A DNA stretch of 64,000 nt from Cobetia amphilecti (GCF_030010415.1 NZ_JASCSA010000001.1); one strand, 5' to 3'. Positions 16,715-25,661 are shown, counted from the stretch's first letter. The notes: generated by a model not told the origin, from the sequence alone. Translations and numbers: made by a program.

Positions 16715-17643
16715 TATTTTGCTGCCTCAGCTGCCTGCAAGGTATTGCTCAACGGCTCGCGCTCGCGAGTCGGAATCCGCTCATCGCGCTGCAGAGCGAT
16801 CAATTCATCGAGCGCCTCCAGCGACTGGGCGGCCTCGAGCGTGTCGTGGAAGAAATAGCGGCGACTGTCATCCATGTAGAGGTGCAGGTGATTGACGACC
16901 TGCTCCTCGCCTATCATCAGCACGCCATAGGCCGGCGGCTCATGACTGCCGGCGAGACAGTCCGCCGCGGAGACCAGATCCAGTCCGACCTGATGATTGA
17001 CGCCCGGCAAGGTCGAGAACGAGAGCCCCCGCCAGACACCGCTGGCCGGACGATGCACATGCCCGAACAGCAAGTGCTCGACGTTGCCATGCCGCTGGAT
17101 CACCTCATGCAGCGCCTGTGGATTCTGCAAGCGGATGTCGTCCATATAACGGATGCCGAGGGCCATGGGCGGATGATGCAGCGCCAGCAGGATACGGCGA
17201 TCGTGATGCGCGACCAGACAGGCATCCAGCCACGCCAGACGGGACTCGCACAACAGACCGCCATGCTCACCCGCGACGGCTGAATCGAGCATCACCAGCA
17301 CGCAATCATCGGCGTCGGGGCCGAAAGCATGCGCATACTGCACGAAGCCTCCGTCATCACGGGGCAGCTCCGGGAAGGCGGCCTGCAGAGTCTCACGCGC
17401 ATCGTGATTGCCCATGCCGAGGAAATACGGCATCGACAGTTCTTCCAGCACCTCACGCAGCGCCTGGAAGGCGGCCGGCTCACCGCGATCGGTCAGGTCA
17501 CCGCTGATGATCACGCCCTGAGCATCGCCGTGGTGCAGATTGATATCGGCGACGGCAGCCGCCAGCCGTGCTCGTGGGTCCAGCCCGTAAAGTCGCTTGT
17601 CAGGAGCGACCAGATGGGTGTCGGTCAGATGAATCAGTTTCAT
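16714..17643 (-). CDS. Calcineurin-type phosphodiesterase (GpdQ/CpdA-like)
   Basis: The 309-residue class III phosphodiesterase has all five metal motifs: LIHLTDTH (Asp8, His10), GDLTDRG, GMGNHDAR, LALHHPPM and FGHVHRP. The family includes the cyclic nucleotide phosphodiesterase CpdA and the glycerophosphodiesterase GpdQ; the sequence alone does not decide. Beside two Tmm genes, a GpdQ-like activity on glycerophosphocholine or similar lipid head groups would make sense, but this is inference. ATG 17643 fits the family start; ATG 17687 with GAGAG upstream is an alternative. The stop overlaps the HAD start. Confidence 0.85.
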   Translation of the reverse strand: MKLIHLTDTHLVAPDKRLYGLDPRARLAAAVADINLHHGDAQGVIISGDLTDRGEPAAFQALREVLEELSMPYFLGMGNHDARETLQAAFPELPRDDGGFVQYAHAFGPDADDCVLVMLDSAVAGEHGGLLCESRLAWLDACLVAHHDRRILLALHHPPMALGIRYMDDIRLQNPQALHEVIQRHGNVEHLLFGHVHRPASGVWRGLSFSTLPGVNHQVGLDLVSAADCLAGSHEPPAYGVLMIGEEQVVNHLHLYMDDSRRYFFHDTLEAAQSLEALDELIALQRDERIPTREREPLSNTLQAAEAAK

Positions 17644-17767
17644 GCTATCGCGCGTTCCATGAGTGCCACCTTGAGGGGCCGCCATTATCAAGCTCTCAGG
17701 TGACGACTGCGTGACGCGCACCACGCTCTCTTCGCGCAAAGTCACTCGGGTGCATGACACCTATCAA

Positions 17768-17798
17768 AAACGCCGCAGCGCTGAGCGCTGCGGCGTTT
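17768..17798 (-). terminator. Terminator of the amt - small membrane protein unit
   Basis: AAACGCCGCAGCGC-TGA-GCGCTGCGGCGTTT, a perfect 14-bp stem; on the minus strand it is followed by a T-run. Confidence 0.85.
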
Positions 17799-17866
17799 GA
17801 TGTGTCATTGGCAAGCACCGTTGGCAAGCACCTAGTGCCCGCGCAAGGGTCGTGATCCTCGGAGGG

Positions 17867-18034
17867 TCAAGGCGTCTTCTTGCTCTCGAAGGATGCTTTC
17901 TCGTGACGCAGGATGTTGGCGCTCAGCGCAATGCAGACGCCAGCGGCGACCAGCAGGCACACCGCTACGGCGCCAGAGTTGCTGAAGAAGAAGGCGTAGT
18001 TGCCAGCGTGTACCACAGTATCGACAGTTTCCAT
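17867..18034 (-). CDS. 55-residue single-span membrane protein downstream of amt
   Basis: A short gene with an excellent ribosome site (AAGGAG, 7 bases before the ATG). The product begins METVDTVVHAGNYAFFFSNS, continues with one hydrophobic helix (about residues 20-40, GAVAVCLLVAAGVCIALSA) and ends in a charged tail (HEKASFESKK). It lies 136 bases after amt on the same strand and before a strong terminator; a wobble-containing hairpin (18090-18136) in the gap may set a lower or processed transcript level. I do not recognise a named family. Its place suggests a partner of the ammonium transporter or a small respiratory-type subunit. Confidence 0.75.
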   Translation of the reverse strand: METVDTVVHAGNYAFFFSNSGAVAVCLLVAAGVCIALSANILRHEKASFESKKTP

Positions 18035-18170
18035 TGCAAGGCTCCTTGCGAAAGCGAATATCGGTTGGCTCTACCAGTACTGCAATAACGGGGCCAGTCA
18101 GCTCTTATCTCGACATCATCTCGACAGACCGGCCCCTTCAGAAGGTGCGCCGGGACTCAGCTACCAAGGC

Positions 18171-19529
18171 TCAGCTGATGTCCGGACGCTTGTCCATTGG
18201 CGCCGCGACCACCCCACCGGAACGAGCCGGTACACTGGAAGATGACTCGGTTGCCATGCTCTCCGGGTAGGCCTTGGCCGGGACTTCGAACAGATCCAGT
18301 CCGAGCACTTCGACATGCGGCGGCACACGCAGCAGATTGAGCTTCTTGAGCACGTAGGCGACACCCCAGCCCGGCACGAAGCCCGTCACTGCCATCACGA
18401 CTGCGCCAGTCAGCTGGCCGGTGAAGGAGATGTCCGGCACGCCTTCGCCGACATTCGGGAAGCCAGCGGCGAAGACACCCACCAGTACCACGCCGTAGAA
18501 GCCGCAGAAGCCATGCACCGCGAAGGCGCCGACGGAGTCATCCAGGCCACGCTTCTCGAGCAGCGCGCCGATCTTCGGCATCAGGGCGCCACCGGTGACC
18601 GCCAGCACGAAGGCCAGCCCCGGATTGTAGAGATCCAGCCCCGCCGCGACGGTGATGATGCCGCCCAGTGCACCGGACATGGTCCAGAACGGGTCACGCG
18701 AGGACAGATAGGCGCCGATCACGCCGCCACCGAAGCCCATCAGGGTATTGAAGGCGAAGGCAGAGAGGTTGGTGCGGTTGCCGTAGATGGTGGTCCAGCC
18801 GATGTCACCGGTGTTGAAGATGATGCAGCCGCCCAGGAAGCCGAAGAACCCGACGATGATCAGCATCAGGCCGATCAGGGTCATCGGCATGTTGTGCGGC
18901 GCGATCACCTGCGGCTTGCCATCGTCACTGTACTTGCCGATACGCGCGCCCAGATTGAGCAGCACGCCCAGCGCGAAGAAGCCGGCCACGGCATGCACCA
19001 CACCGGCGGCGCCGACATCGTGGTAGCCCAGCTTGTGCAGCATCCAGCCATCCGGGTGCCAGCCCCAGGCGCCCGCCATGATCCAGACACCCGCGCCGAG
19101 AATCACCGCCAGAATCAGGAAGGCCCCCAGGCGGATGCGTTCGATCACCGCCCCCGAGAGGATGGAGCCGGTGGTCGCCCCGAACAGGGCAAAGGCGGCG
19201 AAGAAGATGCCGGTGCCCATGTCATCGGCGTCGGGTCGCATGCTCGCGCTCCACGGCAGAGCGGCGGAGGCCTCGATGGGGATCAGCCCGTTGGGGAAGG
19301 CGTTGTAGATCCACCAGCCCACGAAGTAGAAGGCGGGGATGATCGAGGCCAGCGTCAGCACGTTCTTCATGCCGGATGCCAAGGCATTCTTGGAACGGGA
19401 GGCACCTATCTCGTAGGCCAGAAAGCCTGCATGGATCAGGAACATGATGGCGGTACACCACCAATAGAACACCTCGATGTTCATCGCCTGATGCATATCC
19501 AATATGCTTTGCAACGTCTTTTCATCCAT
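18171..19529 (-). CDS. amt: Ammonium transporter Amt
   Basis: The 452-residue protein has about eleven hydrophobic segments and the Amt features: the first conserved His in the GAAGVVHAVAGFFAL helix, the second in GAFAVHGFCGFYG, and FGFLGGCIIFNTGD. It moves ammonium or ammonia across the inner membrane. There is no classical signal peptide; the N-terminus starts MDEKTLQSILDMHQAMNIEVFYWW. Amt genes of this type occur in marine tmm-tdm clusters. AAGGAG precedes the ATG and a perfect sigma-54 element lies about 107 bases upstream. No glnK gene is adjacent, which is unusual for amt. The C-terminal tail is long and Ser/Pro-rich. Confidence 0.93.
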   Translation of the reverse strand: MDEKTLQSILDMHQAMNIEVFYWWCTAIMFLIHAGFLAYEIGASRSKNALASGMKNVLTLASIIPAFYFVGWWIYNAFPNGLIPIEASAALPWSASMRPDADDMGTGIFFAAFALFGATTGSILSGAVIERIRLGAFLILAVILGAGVWIMAGAWGWHPDGWMLHKLGYHDVGAAGVVHAVAGFFALGVLLNLGARIGKYSDDGKPQVIAPHNMPMTLIGLMLIIVGFFGFLGGCIIFNTGDIGWTTIYGNRTNLSAFAFNTLMGFGGGVIGAYLSSRDPFWTMSGALGGIITVAAGLDLYNPGLAFVLAVTGGALMPKIGALLEKRGLDDSVGAFAVHGFCGFYGVVLVGVFAAGFPNVGEGVPDISFTGQLTGAVVMAVTGFVPGWGVAYVLKKLNLLRVPPHVEVLGLDLFEVPAKAYPESMATESSSSVPARSGGVVAAPMDKRPDIS

Positions 19530-19635
19530 CGTCTTTTCTCCTTTACCGGAGCCTGTGGATCAGCGCGCTTCACTGTGCAAGCGACACTGCCCGTCCGGGG
19601 GTTGTTGTTGTTTTTCAAGGGGACCTGCTGGATAA

Positions 19636-19651
19636 AGCAAGCGACATGCCA
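19636..19651 (-). promoter_or_regulatory. Sigma-54 promoter of amt
   Basis: The minus strand reads TGGCATGTCGCTTGCT, matching the -24/-12 consensus TGGCAYRNNNNTTGCW at every defined position. It lies in the 352-base gap between tdm and amt, giving a leader of roughly 95 bases. Nitrogen control through NtrC is inferred. Confidence 0.8.
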
Positions 19652-19881
19652 GATGATCAAAATTGACCACCCTCAGCAACTATCTGTTTTCACTGAATTA
19701 TTCTTGAAACCGAGAACTCCTCTTCAGATATGAAGCCCCTGAAGCCTTCCCTGCGAGGAGGATGGGCATTATTGAGGCATGCCGGTCACGGCATGCACCG
19801 AGAGATGACTTGCAGGGCGCTGCATATACGCAAGTCGTTGCTCGCGACTCCTCTCTCATGCTCCCCCTCATTGCAGCAGGA

Positions 19882-22281
19882 TCAGCTACGCACCTTGAGG
19901 CGCTCAGGGTCATGGAAAGGCAATGTCACCACCTCTGCGGCGAGACGCTTCTGATGGCCATCCAGCTGGCCGATCTCGAGCTGGGTACCCGGGCTTGCGA
20001 AGTCCGGCGCCAGGCGACACATCGCGATGGAGCGACCGAGCAGCGGCGACTGGGTGGCACTGGTAACCACGCCCACCGGATAGCGGCCGTGATAGACGAG
20101 ATCGCCATGGCTGACCAGCTCGCTGCTGGCCACCTTCAGGCCCATCACACGATGCCGTGATTCCGGCGTCTCGCGTTGCAGCGCTGCCCGCCCGACGAAG
20201 TCATCCTCCTTGCTCTTCATCGGCACGGTGAAGCCGATGCCCGCCTCATAGGGGGAAGTCTGCGGGCAGAATTCATGGCCGGCGAAGATCAACCCCGCCT
20301 CGATTCTCAGCATGTCGAGGGCATCCAGTCCCAGTGGCGCGATGCCATGAGGCTCACCCGCCGCCCAGATCGCCTCCCACACGGATGGGGCGTCCTTGGG
20401 ATGACACCAGACTTCATAGCCGAGCTCACCGGTATAGCCGGTACGCGACACCATCAGCGGGATTCCATCCGGGCCCGACAGACGACCGATCATGAAGCGG
20501 AACCAGCCCAGCCCTTCGACGTCCGGCTGGGTACGCGCATTCCAGATCAACGGTGCCAGCACCTCACGACTCTTCGGCCCCTGCAAGGCGATGTTGTGCA
20601 GCTGATGGGTGGAATCACGCACCGTGACGCGATAGCCCTGGCGCTGGGCAAGGTCCCTGAGCCACTGGCCGCTGGCCGGATCACCACAGATCCAGCGGAA
20701 GGTCTGCTCGCCCATGCGGAACAGGGTACCGTCATCGAGCATGCCGCCGGTTTCCTGACACATGGCCGAGTACACCACCTCACCAATGGAAAGCCGTCGC
20801 ACGTTGCGGGTCAGTGCATATTGCAACAGGCGTTCGGCGTCCGGTCCGGCGACCTCGAACTTGCGCAGTGCCGAAAGGTCCATCATCGCGACCCGTTCAC
20901 GGCAGGCCAGATATTCGGCCCGCGCGCCCCACCCTTCATAGTGCGAGGCCAGCCAGTAGCCGTGGTAATCGATGAACTGCTTGGTCAAAGCGGACGTGCA
21001 GGGATGGAAGGCGGTGGGCAGTGTCATGCGCGGCAATTCCTCGGGCCGGTTGCGATAGGCGATACCGCGGGGGAAGTCATGTTCAGCGGCGTAGATACGC
21101 ACATGGATATCGGTCGGCACCCAGCCATTGGCGGCATCGATGTCGTCCGGGCAGGCCGATGAGGCACAGATGAGGTCACGGTCGGCGCGCAGCAGCACAT
21201 AGTCACCGGGACGCGACCAGGGCTCATCCACCGCCAGGGTGCCGCAGGGTTCCACATAGGCATTGAAGAAGAAGTTGATCGCCGGCCAGCTGGCGCGCTG
21301 TCGGATGCCGTGAGACGCGGACAGGGCGTTGTTGAAGTTGATCGTGCAGCTATCGTGGCCGAAGTAGCCGTGGTGCTCGTAATACTGCGGCGAACAGGCA
21401 AGCATGAAGCTGTCATGGCGGCCCACCGTGTCCTGTACCACCTCCAGCATCGGGTGCATGTGCTGATCGAAGAACACTGAATAAAGCCCCGGATTTGGCA
21501 TGCAGTGGCCGGACAGGCTGCGCGTGGCACCGCCATCCAGTCCCAGCTCCTCGCCCTGTGCCCAGGCATTGGCATCGAAGGCCACGAAGTCGGAACACTG
21601 ACGACCGGCGACATCGATGATCTGGATCCACTCGCCCTTCTTGACCTCATAGACCTGAGCCGTGCCTGACGAGACCCTGACCTCCTGCTTGATCGGCGCC
21701 AATGGCACTGGCAGCTGCTCCTGCCCCACCAGCCCCTCGCAGAAGTGCGCGACCTCAAGCTCAGTGGCCAGATGCTTGCCATCTAGCAACATGTCATTGC
21801 CGGGGGCCAGCAGAATCAGGCGCGCGGCTGGCGCTTCACGCGGCCAGCGAATCTCGGCCGGCAACCCGGCGGCTGACAGGCTCTGCCACTGTGACAATGG
21901 CACCTGCGCGACTCCCAGCGCTGCCAGACGCTGCTGGGTGAACGGGCTTCGTGCCTGCTCGGCCCCACCCTCTTCTTTCCCTTGCGGCTGGCTGGCAAAG
22001 GCATGTTCTTCCAGACAGGTGATGCTGGCGTAGCGCGCGAGTGCCACTGCATCGACGGTATCTGAAGCCTCTCCAGCGTCTGCTTCTCCAGCCTCACTGC
22101 TCTGTCCCTCCCGCCCCCCTGGCGGCAATAGCAGCCACTCGCAGGCCTGGGCCCCATCGGCAGATGACACCTGCACGCTGTCTCCCGGCGACAGCTCCAG
22201 CGCCAGCGCATCCAGCCCGGGTATTCGGTAACGATACGGCTGGCACGGCGTGGCAGCGGGTATCTCGACTGCAAGCTCCAT
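19882..22281 (-). CDS. tdm: Trimethylamine N-oxide demethylase Tdm (DUF1989 + GcvT-like)
   Basis: From ATG 22281 (AGAGGT 9 bases upstream) the protein has 799 residues. The N-terminal about 190 residues are family-specific with two acidic low-complexity insertions. A DUF1989 core (about 205-400) carries VAGRQCSDFVAFDA, LSGHCMPNPGLYSVFFDQH and the NAYVEPCGTLA and ICASSACPDD segments, whose Cys and His residues hold the zinc. A tetrahydrofolate-binding GcvT/aminomethyltransferase domain (about 440-790, FEVAGPDAERLLQYALTRNV and LIFAGHEFCPQTSPYEAGIGFTV) takes up the formaldehyde. The reaction is TMAO to dimethylamine plus formaldehyde. A longer frame to 22404 has no ribosome site. It lies divergent from a two-component operon and upstream of amt. 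Confidence 0.92.
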   Translation of the reverse strand: MELAVEIPAATPCQPYRYRIPGLDALALELSPGDSVQVSSADGAQACEWLLLPPGGREGQSSEAGEADAGEASDTVDAVALARYASITCLEEHAFASQPQGKEEGGAEQARSPFTQQRLAALGVAQVPLSQWQSLSAAGLPAEIRWPREAPAARLILLAPGNDMLLDGKHLATELEVAHFCEGLVGQEQLPVPLAPIKQEVRVSSGTAQVYEVKKGEWIQIIDVAGRQCSDFVAFDANAWAQGEELGLDGGATRSLSGHCMPNPGLYSVFFDQHMHPMLEVVQDTVGRHDSFMLACSPQYYEHHGYFGHDSCTINFNNALSASHGIRQRASWPAINFFFNAYVEPCGTLAVDEPWSRPGDYVLLRADRDLICASSACPDDIDAANGWVPTDIHVRIYAAEHDFPRGIAYRNRPEELPRMTLPTAFHPCTSALTKQFIDYHGYWLASHYEGWGARAEYLACRERVAMMDLSALRKFEVAGPDAERLLQYALTRNVRRLSIGEVVYSAMCQETGGMLDDGTLFRMGEQTFRWICGDPASGQWLRDLAQRQGYRVTVRDSTHQLHNIALQGPKSREVLAPLIWNARTQPDVEGLGWFRFMIGRLSGPDGIPLMVSRTGYTGELGYEVWCHPKDAPSVWEAIWAAGEPHGIAPLGLDALDMLRIEAGLIFAGHEFCPQTSPYEAGIGFTVPMKSKEDDFVGRAALQRETPESRHRVMGLKVASSELVSHGDLVYHGRYPVGVVTSATQSPLLGRSIAMCRLAPDFASPGTQLEIGQLDGHQKRLAAEVVTLPFHDPERLKVRS

Positions 22282-22481
22282 CGTGGTGATACCTCTTGTT
22301 GTCATGGCAAGTGGGTTCGGCGTTGCACACGTGATGGGGCGAAGCAGCTCCCCGATGTACCTGGATGGTGCATGCCCCCTTCTGTGACGCACCACGTTCT
22401 TCATGGTTAATTAAATTTACTCACAGTAGAGGCGCCGACAATCCATCAAGAGAGGTACCCATGAAGGGGTAAGCCGTTCAC

Positions 22482-22497
22482 TGGCATGAAGCTTGCT
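22482..22497 (+). promoter_or_regulatory. Sigma-54 promoter of the kinase-regulator-PAS operon
   Basis: TGGCATGAAGCTTGCT matches the TGGCAYRNNNNTTGCW consensus at every defined position, 59 bases before the kinase ATG at 22556. With the site at 19636 this puts both halves of the methylated-amine locus under sigma-54. Confidence 0.8.
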
Positions 22498-22555
22498 GGT
22501 GTGACACTCGAATCAGGGCGCGCCGCAGGGGCGGCGAAACGACAGAGGAACTCGC

Positions 22556-23860
22556 ATGGCACTCAGTCTCGGCGCATCGAAGGCAGGCAAGGCGCCTGCA
22601 TTGCAAGGGATAGCCCATCGCCTTGAAGCCCAGCGCGCACAAGTCTGTCCCGCCGGTGCCGAGCCTCCCGTTCATCCTGCTACCATCCCGCCGCCTGATC
22701 TGCGTGACAGGCACCACCTCGATGCCATCACCTTGCACATCGCTACCTGCGCTGACCTCAAGGAAGCGTTGCCATCCGTGCTGAGAGAGCTGCTGGACAT
22801 GCTGAACGGCTGTCTTGACAGCGGTGCGGCTCGCTTCGCGACTGGCGAACTCTGTGTCGTGCATCGCGCCCTCGGTCAGGCGACCCATGAGGTGATTTCC
22901 CCTATTGGCCTCGCCCTGCCAGTCGCTACGCGTGAGAGATTGCAGGAAGTCGTCAGGGATATCGGTCGCGATCCCGGCGCCCGACAGCAGGTGTCTGACA
23001 TGGACGGCGCGCCAGGTGGCGTGCTGATCGCCCTCACGGACGACACTGATAGAGGGGAGACGGGCAGAGGGGAGACGAGCGATGACTGGTTGTGGCTTGG
23101 AGAGCCGACAGCCGCGGTCATCGAATCAGGGCTGGCGAACGTCGTCATCAATACCCTGAGCCGTGGCCTGGCGTTGCATCAGCAGCAACAGGCGCGTCAT
23201 GCCGAAGACACGAAATCAGCGGTGGCGCAGGCACTGAAGAACGAACGCCGACATCTGGCCGCGGAGCTGCACGACACCCTCGCCCAGGAATTGAGTTATC
23301 TGCAGATGCAGAGCGCACGCCTGACTCGCGCCGCTCGTCATGCGCCACAGGACGTGCAGGCACTGGCCGAGGACGTGCATACCCAAGCCCGGCGCGCCTT
23401 CCGCCAGACCCGGGAACTGATCAACGGTGCTCACGCCACCTGGGGAGACGCGCCGCTGGCCTGTGTGCTGGACAACTTGATCGAGGAATTCGAGACACGC
23501 TCGGGCATGGTGTTCGAGCTCGACAACCGCATCCAGTCGCTGCACCTCCCCGATGCCCAGGCCCTGCAGGTGATGTTCATCGTGCGCGAAGCGATGACCA
23601 ACAGCGTGCGCCATGCCCAAGCCACCCACCTGCGCCTGCAATTGCTCTACCAATCCTCTGGGCATCCACCGGCGGCGCGAGTGTTGCTGACCGTCGAGGA
23701 CAACGGCTGCGGCTTTGACCCTGCTGACATCGCCCCCGCCCATTTCGGACTGGGCATCATGCAGGATCGCGCACACCAAATCGGAGCCGACTTCGCCATT
23801 ACCCAACCCCGCCAGGGCGGTACCCGCATGACACTGAGCTGGGAGCGCCGCGACACATGA
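22556..23860 (+). CDS. Soluble NarX/NarL-type sensor histidine kinase
   Basis: The 434-residue kinase has no membrane segment. Residues 55 to about 205 are GAF-like (LKEALPSVLRELLDMLNGCL). The HisKA_3 dimerisation and phosphoacceptor helix follows with His239 in AAELHDTLAQELSYLQ, then an HATPase with REAMTNSVRHAQ (N box), VEDNGCGFDP (G1) and FGLGIMQDRA. It should autophosphorylate and pass phosphate to the regulator whose start overlaps its stop. Its input must be cytoplasmic or supplied by the PAS protein encoded two genes on. The position between tdm and tmm2 suggests sensing of a methylated amine or the redox or nitrogen state, but no ligand is evident. Confidence 0.88.
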   Translation: MALSLGASKAGKAPALQGIAHRLEAQRAQVCPAGAEPPVHPATIPPPDLRDRHHLDAITLHIATCADLKEALPSVLRELLDMLNGCLDSGAARFATGELCVVHRALGQATHEVISPIGLALPVATRERLQEVVRDIGRDPGARQQVSDMDGAPGGVLIALTDDTDRGETGRGETSDDWLWLGEPTAAVIESGLANVVINTLSRGLALHQQQQARHAEDTKSAVAQALKNERRHLAAELHDTLAQELSYLQMQSARLTRAARHAPQDVQALAEDVHTQARRAFRQTRELINGAHATWGDAPLACVLDNLIEEFETRSGMVFELDNRIQSLHLPDAQALQVMFIVREAMTNSVRHAQATHLRLQLLYQSSGHPPAARVLLTVEDNGCGFDPADIAPAHFGLGIMQDRAHQIGADFAITQPRQGGTRMTLSWERRDT

Positions 23861-24798
23861 CCGTGACTCGCCAGTCATCCTCGACACACCAGATGCCCTC
23901 GACACCCCCGACCAGAGTCGTGCTCGTCGACGACCACCCGCTGTTTCGGCGCGGGCTTGCCGAGCTTTTGAGTGAAGGTGGCCTGTTCGAGGTCGTGGCC
24001 GACTTCGATGACGGCACCGACCTGCTTGATGCCCTGCCCACCCTCTCCCCGGAGCTGGTGATCGTCGACTGGCAGATGCCGCAGCTTGATGGCCTGACCC
24101 TGATGCGCCATCTCAAGCAGCGTGATGCCGCTCTCAAGGTAGTGCTGCTGACCGCATCCGACGACAGCCGCCACCTGCTGGATGCCATCCAGCAAGGGGC
24201 AGATGGCTACCTGATGAAGGACACCGACCCCGAACGCATACTCGAGCGCCTTCAGGCCGTGGTCGACGGCAAGCTGGGGCTGGAAGAAGAGACCTTGCTG
24301 CTGCTGGCCAGACGCCTGCAGCAGGATCACCGCCAGCGCGAGGAACACTCGCCAGCATATACACATAAGCAGGAGCAGGAGCGGAAGCAGGCCGAGGCGC
24401 TGCCCGCCGCGGCGAATACCCCTGGTGGCTCCACGCCCGACGGGGCCCCCGCACTCGACCGACCCATTACAACTGACTGGCCCACGACAGCTGACTGGCC
24501 CGCGACAGCCGACTGGTACGAAGGCCTGACCGAGCGTGAACGCGATACCCTCAAATGGATCGGGCGCGGCCTCAGCAACAAGTTGATTGCCCGCGAACTG
24601 GGCATCAGTGACAGCACGGTGAAGGTCTACGTCAAGAATCTGCTGCGCAAGCTGAACCTGCATTCACGACTGGAGCTGGCCGCCTGGGTCTACGCCCACC
24701 CGCTGACGCCAGCGAGTGATGCCAGCCGAGCGCCCGCCAAGGACGCGACAAGCGCCAAGGAGGCCATGACACGGCCCGAAAAGGAGAGCCTGCGATGA
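23857..24798 (+). CDS. NarL/FixJ-family response regulator with an expanded linker
   Basis: The 313-residue protein has a receiver domain at 20-140 (acidic pair Asp25-Asp26, phosphoacceptor Asp71 in VIVDWQMPQ, Lys in YLMKD) and a LuxR-type HTH at about 226-275 (LTERERDTLKWIGRGLSNKLIARELGISDSTVKVYVKNLL, split over the helices). The usual NarL linker is about 20 residues; here it is about 70, with Gln/Glu/Pro/Thr-rich sequence and three TTDWP-like repeats (TTDWP, TTADWP, ATADW). Its ATG overlaps the kinase stop (ATGA), and its own stop overlaps the PAS gene. It is likely the transcription factor for the neighbouring tmm/tdm genes, though sigma-54 promoters need a different activator class. Confidence 0.9.
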   Translation: MTVTRQSSSTHQMPSTPPTRVVLVDDHPLFRRGLAELLSEGGLFEVVADFDDGTDLLDALPTLSPELVIVDWQMPQLDGLTLMRHLKQRDAALKVVLLTASDDSRHLLDAIQQGADGYLMKDTDPERILERLQAVVDGKLGLEEETLLLLARRLQQDHRQREEHSPAYTHKQEQERKQAEALPAAANTPGGSTPDGAPALDRPITTDWPTTADWPATADWYEGLTERERDTLKWIGRGLSNKLIARELGISDSTVKVYVKNLLRKLNLHSRLELAAWVYAHPLTPASDASRAPAKDATSAKEAMTRPEKESLR

Positions 24799-25661
24799 TG
24801 CGCTTTCTTGAACAGTTCGCCTCCGCCTCGATTGCCTCGACCGCATCGACTGCCTCGCCCTTCAGCGCACAGGCAATTCTCGATGGCCTGAGTGATGCCG
24901 TGCTGGTAGTGGATGCCGACAGTACCCTGCTGTATGCCTCGCGCGGCTGGCAGGCCCTGAGCGGACACGAAGCGGATGGCCCACGAGAAGACACGCCAAC
25001 CGCCCCTCGGGCGGAGGGATACGGCACGGCAGCGCAGCGCTTGCGGGAAGCATTGCACCCCGCGGATCAATCGCGCTGGGACATGCTCGCCCGCCACGTC
25101 TCACGCCGCGAACGCCCCGACTGCTGGCGATTGCGCATCATGGGGGCAGACCATCACTATCGCTGGTGTGAAGTGCGCAGCCAGTCACTTTCGCTGGCAT
25201 CGCCCTGGCCCGCCACGCTCACTGTGCATGACATCAGCGAGCGCGTGCAGCAGGAGCAGATCGACGCCGCCAACCTGCGCAGCCTGACACGGCTGATCAA
25301 GGGGCTGCCCGCAATGGTCTATCGCGCGCGCAACAACCGCCACTGGTCGATGGAGTACATCAGTGACGGCTGCCTGGCCATCACCGGCCTCAGCCCCCAG
25401 CAACTGCTCGATCATCCCTCCCTCACCTACGGGGAGATGATCCATCCCGAAGATGCTGATCGCGTGTGGGAGCAGGTGCAGGCAGCCCTTGAGGCCCGCA
25501 CCCCCTTCACCCTCGCCTACCGCATTCACCATCGCGACGGCGACGTGATCCAGGTACAGGAAAAGGGCCATGGCATCTATTCCCCCGACGGGACGCCACT
25601 GGCGGTGGAAGGCATCATCTTCGTCGTCGACACCTCGGGCCTGACAGGGGATTCTGCATGA
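24795..25661 (+). CDS. Stand-alone double PAS-domain sensor protein
   Basis: The 288-residue protein contains two PAS folds and no output domain: PAS1 about residues 28-155 (AILDGLSDAVLVVDADSTLLYASRGWQALSG), ending in the PAC-like VHDISERVQQEQ, and PAS2 about 170-285 (GLPAMVYRARNN..., GDGCLAITG-like YISDGCLAITGLSPQQLL, HPEDADRVWEQVQ). It has no transmembrane part. The start overlaps the regulator stop by 4 bases, so it is made with the kinase and regulator and is probably their signal-input partner. The signal is unknown; no heme- or flavin-defining residue pattern can be asserted. Confidence 0.85.
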   Translation: MMRFLEQFASASIASTASTASPFSAQAILDGLSDAVLVVDADSTLLYASRGWQALSGHEADGPREDTPTAPRAEGYGTAAQRLREALHPADQSRWDMLARHVSRRERPDCWRLRIMGADHHYRWCEVRSQSLSLASPWPATLTVHDISERVQQEQIDAANLRSLTRLIKGLPAMVYRARNNRHWSMEYISDGCLAITGLSPQQLLDHPSLTYGEMIHPEDADRVWEQVQAALEARTPFTLAYRIHHRDGDVIQVQEKGHGIYSPDGTPLAVEGIIFVVDTSGLTGDSA

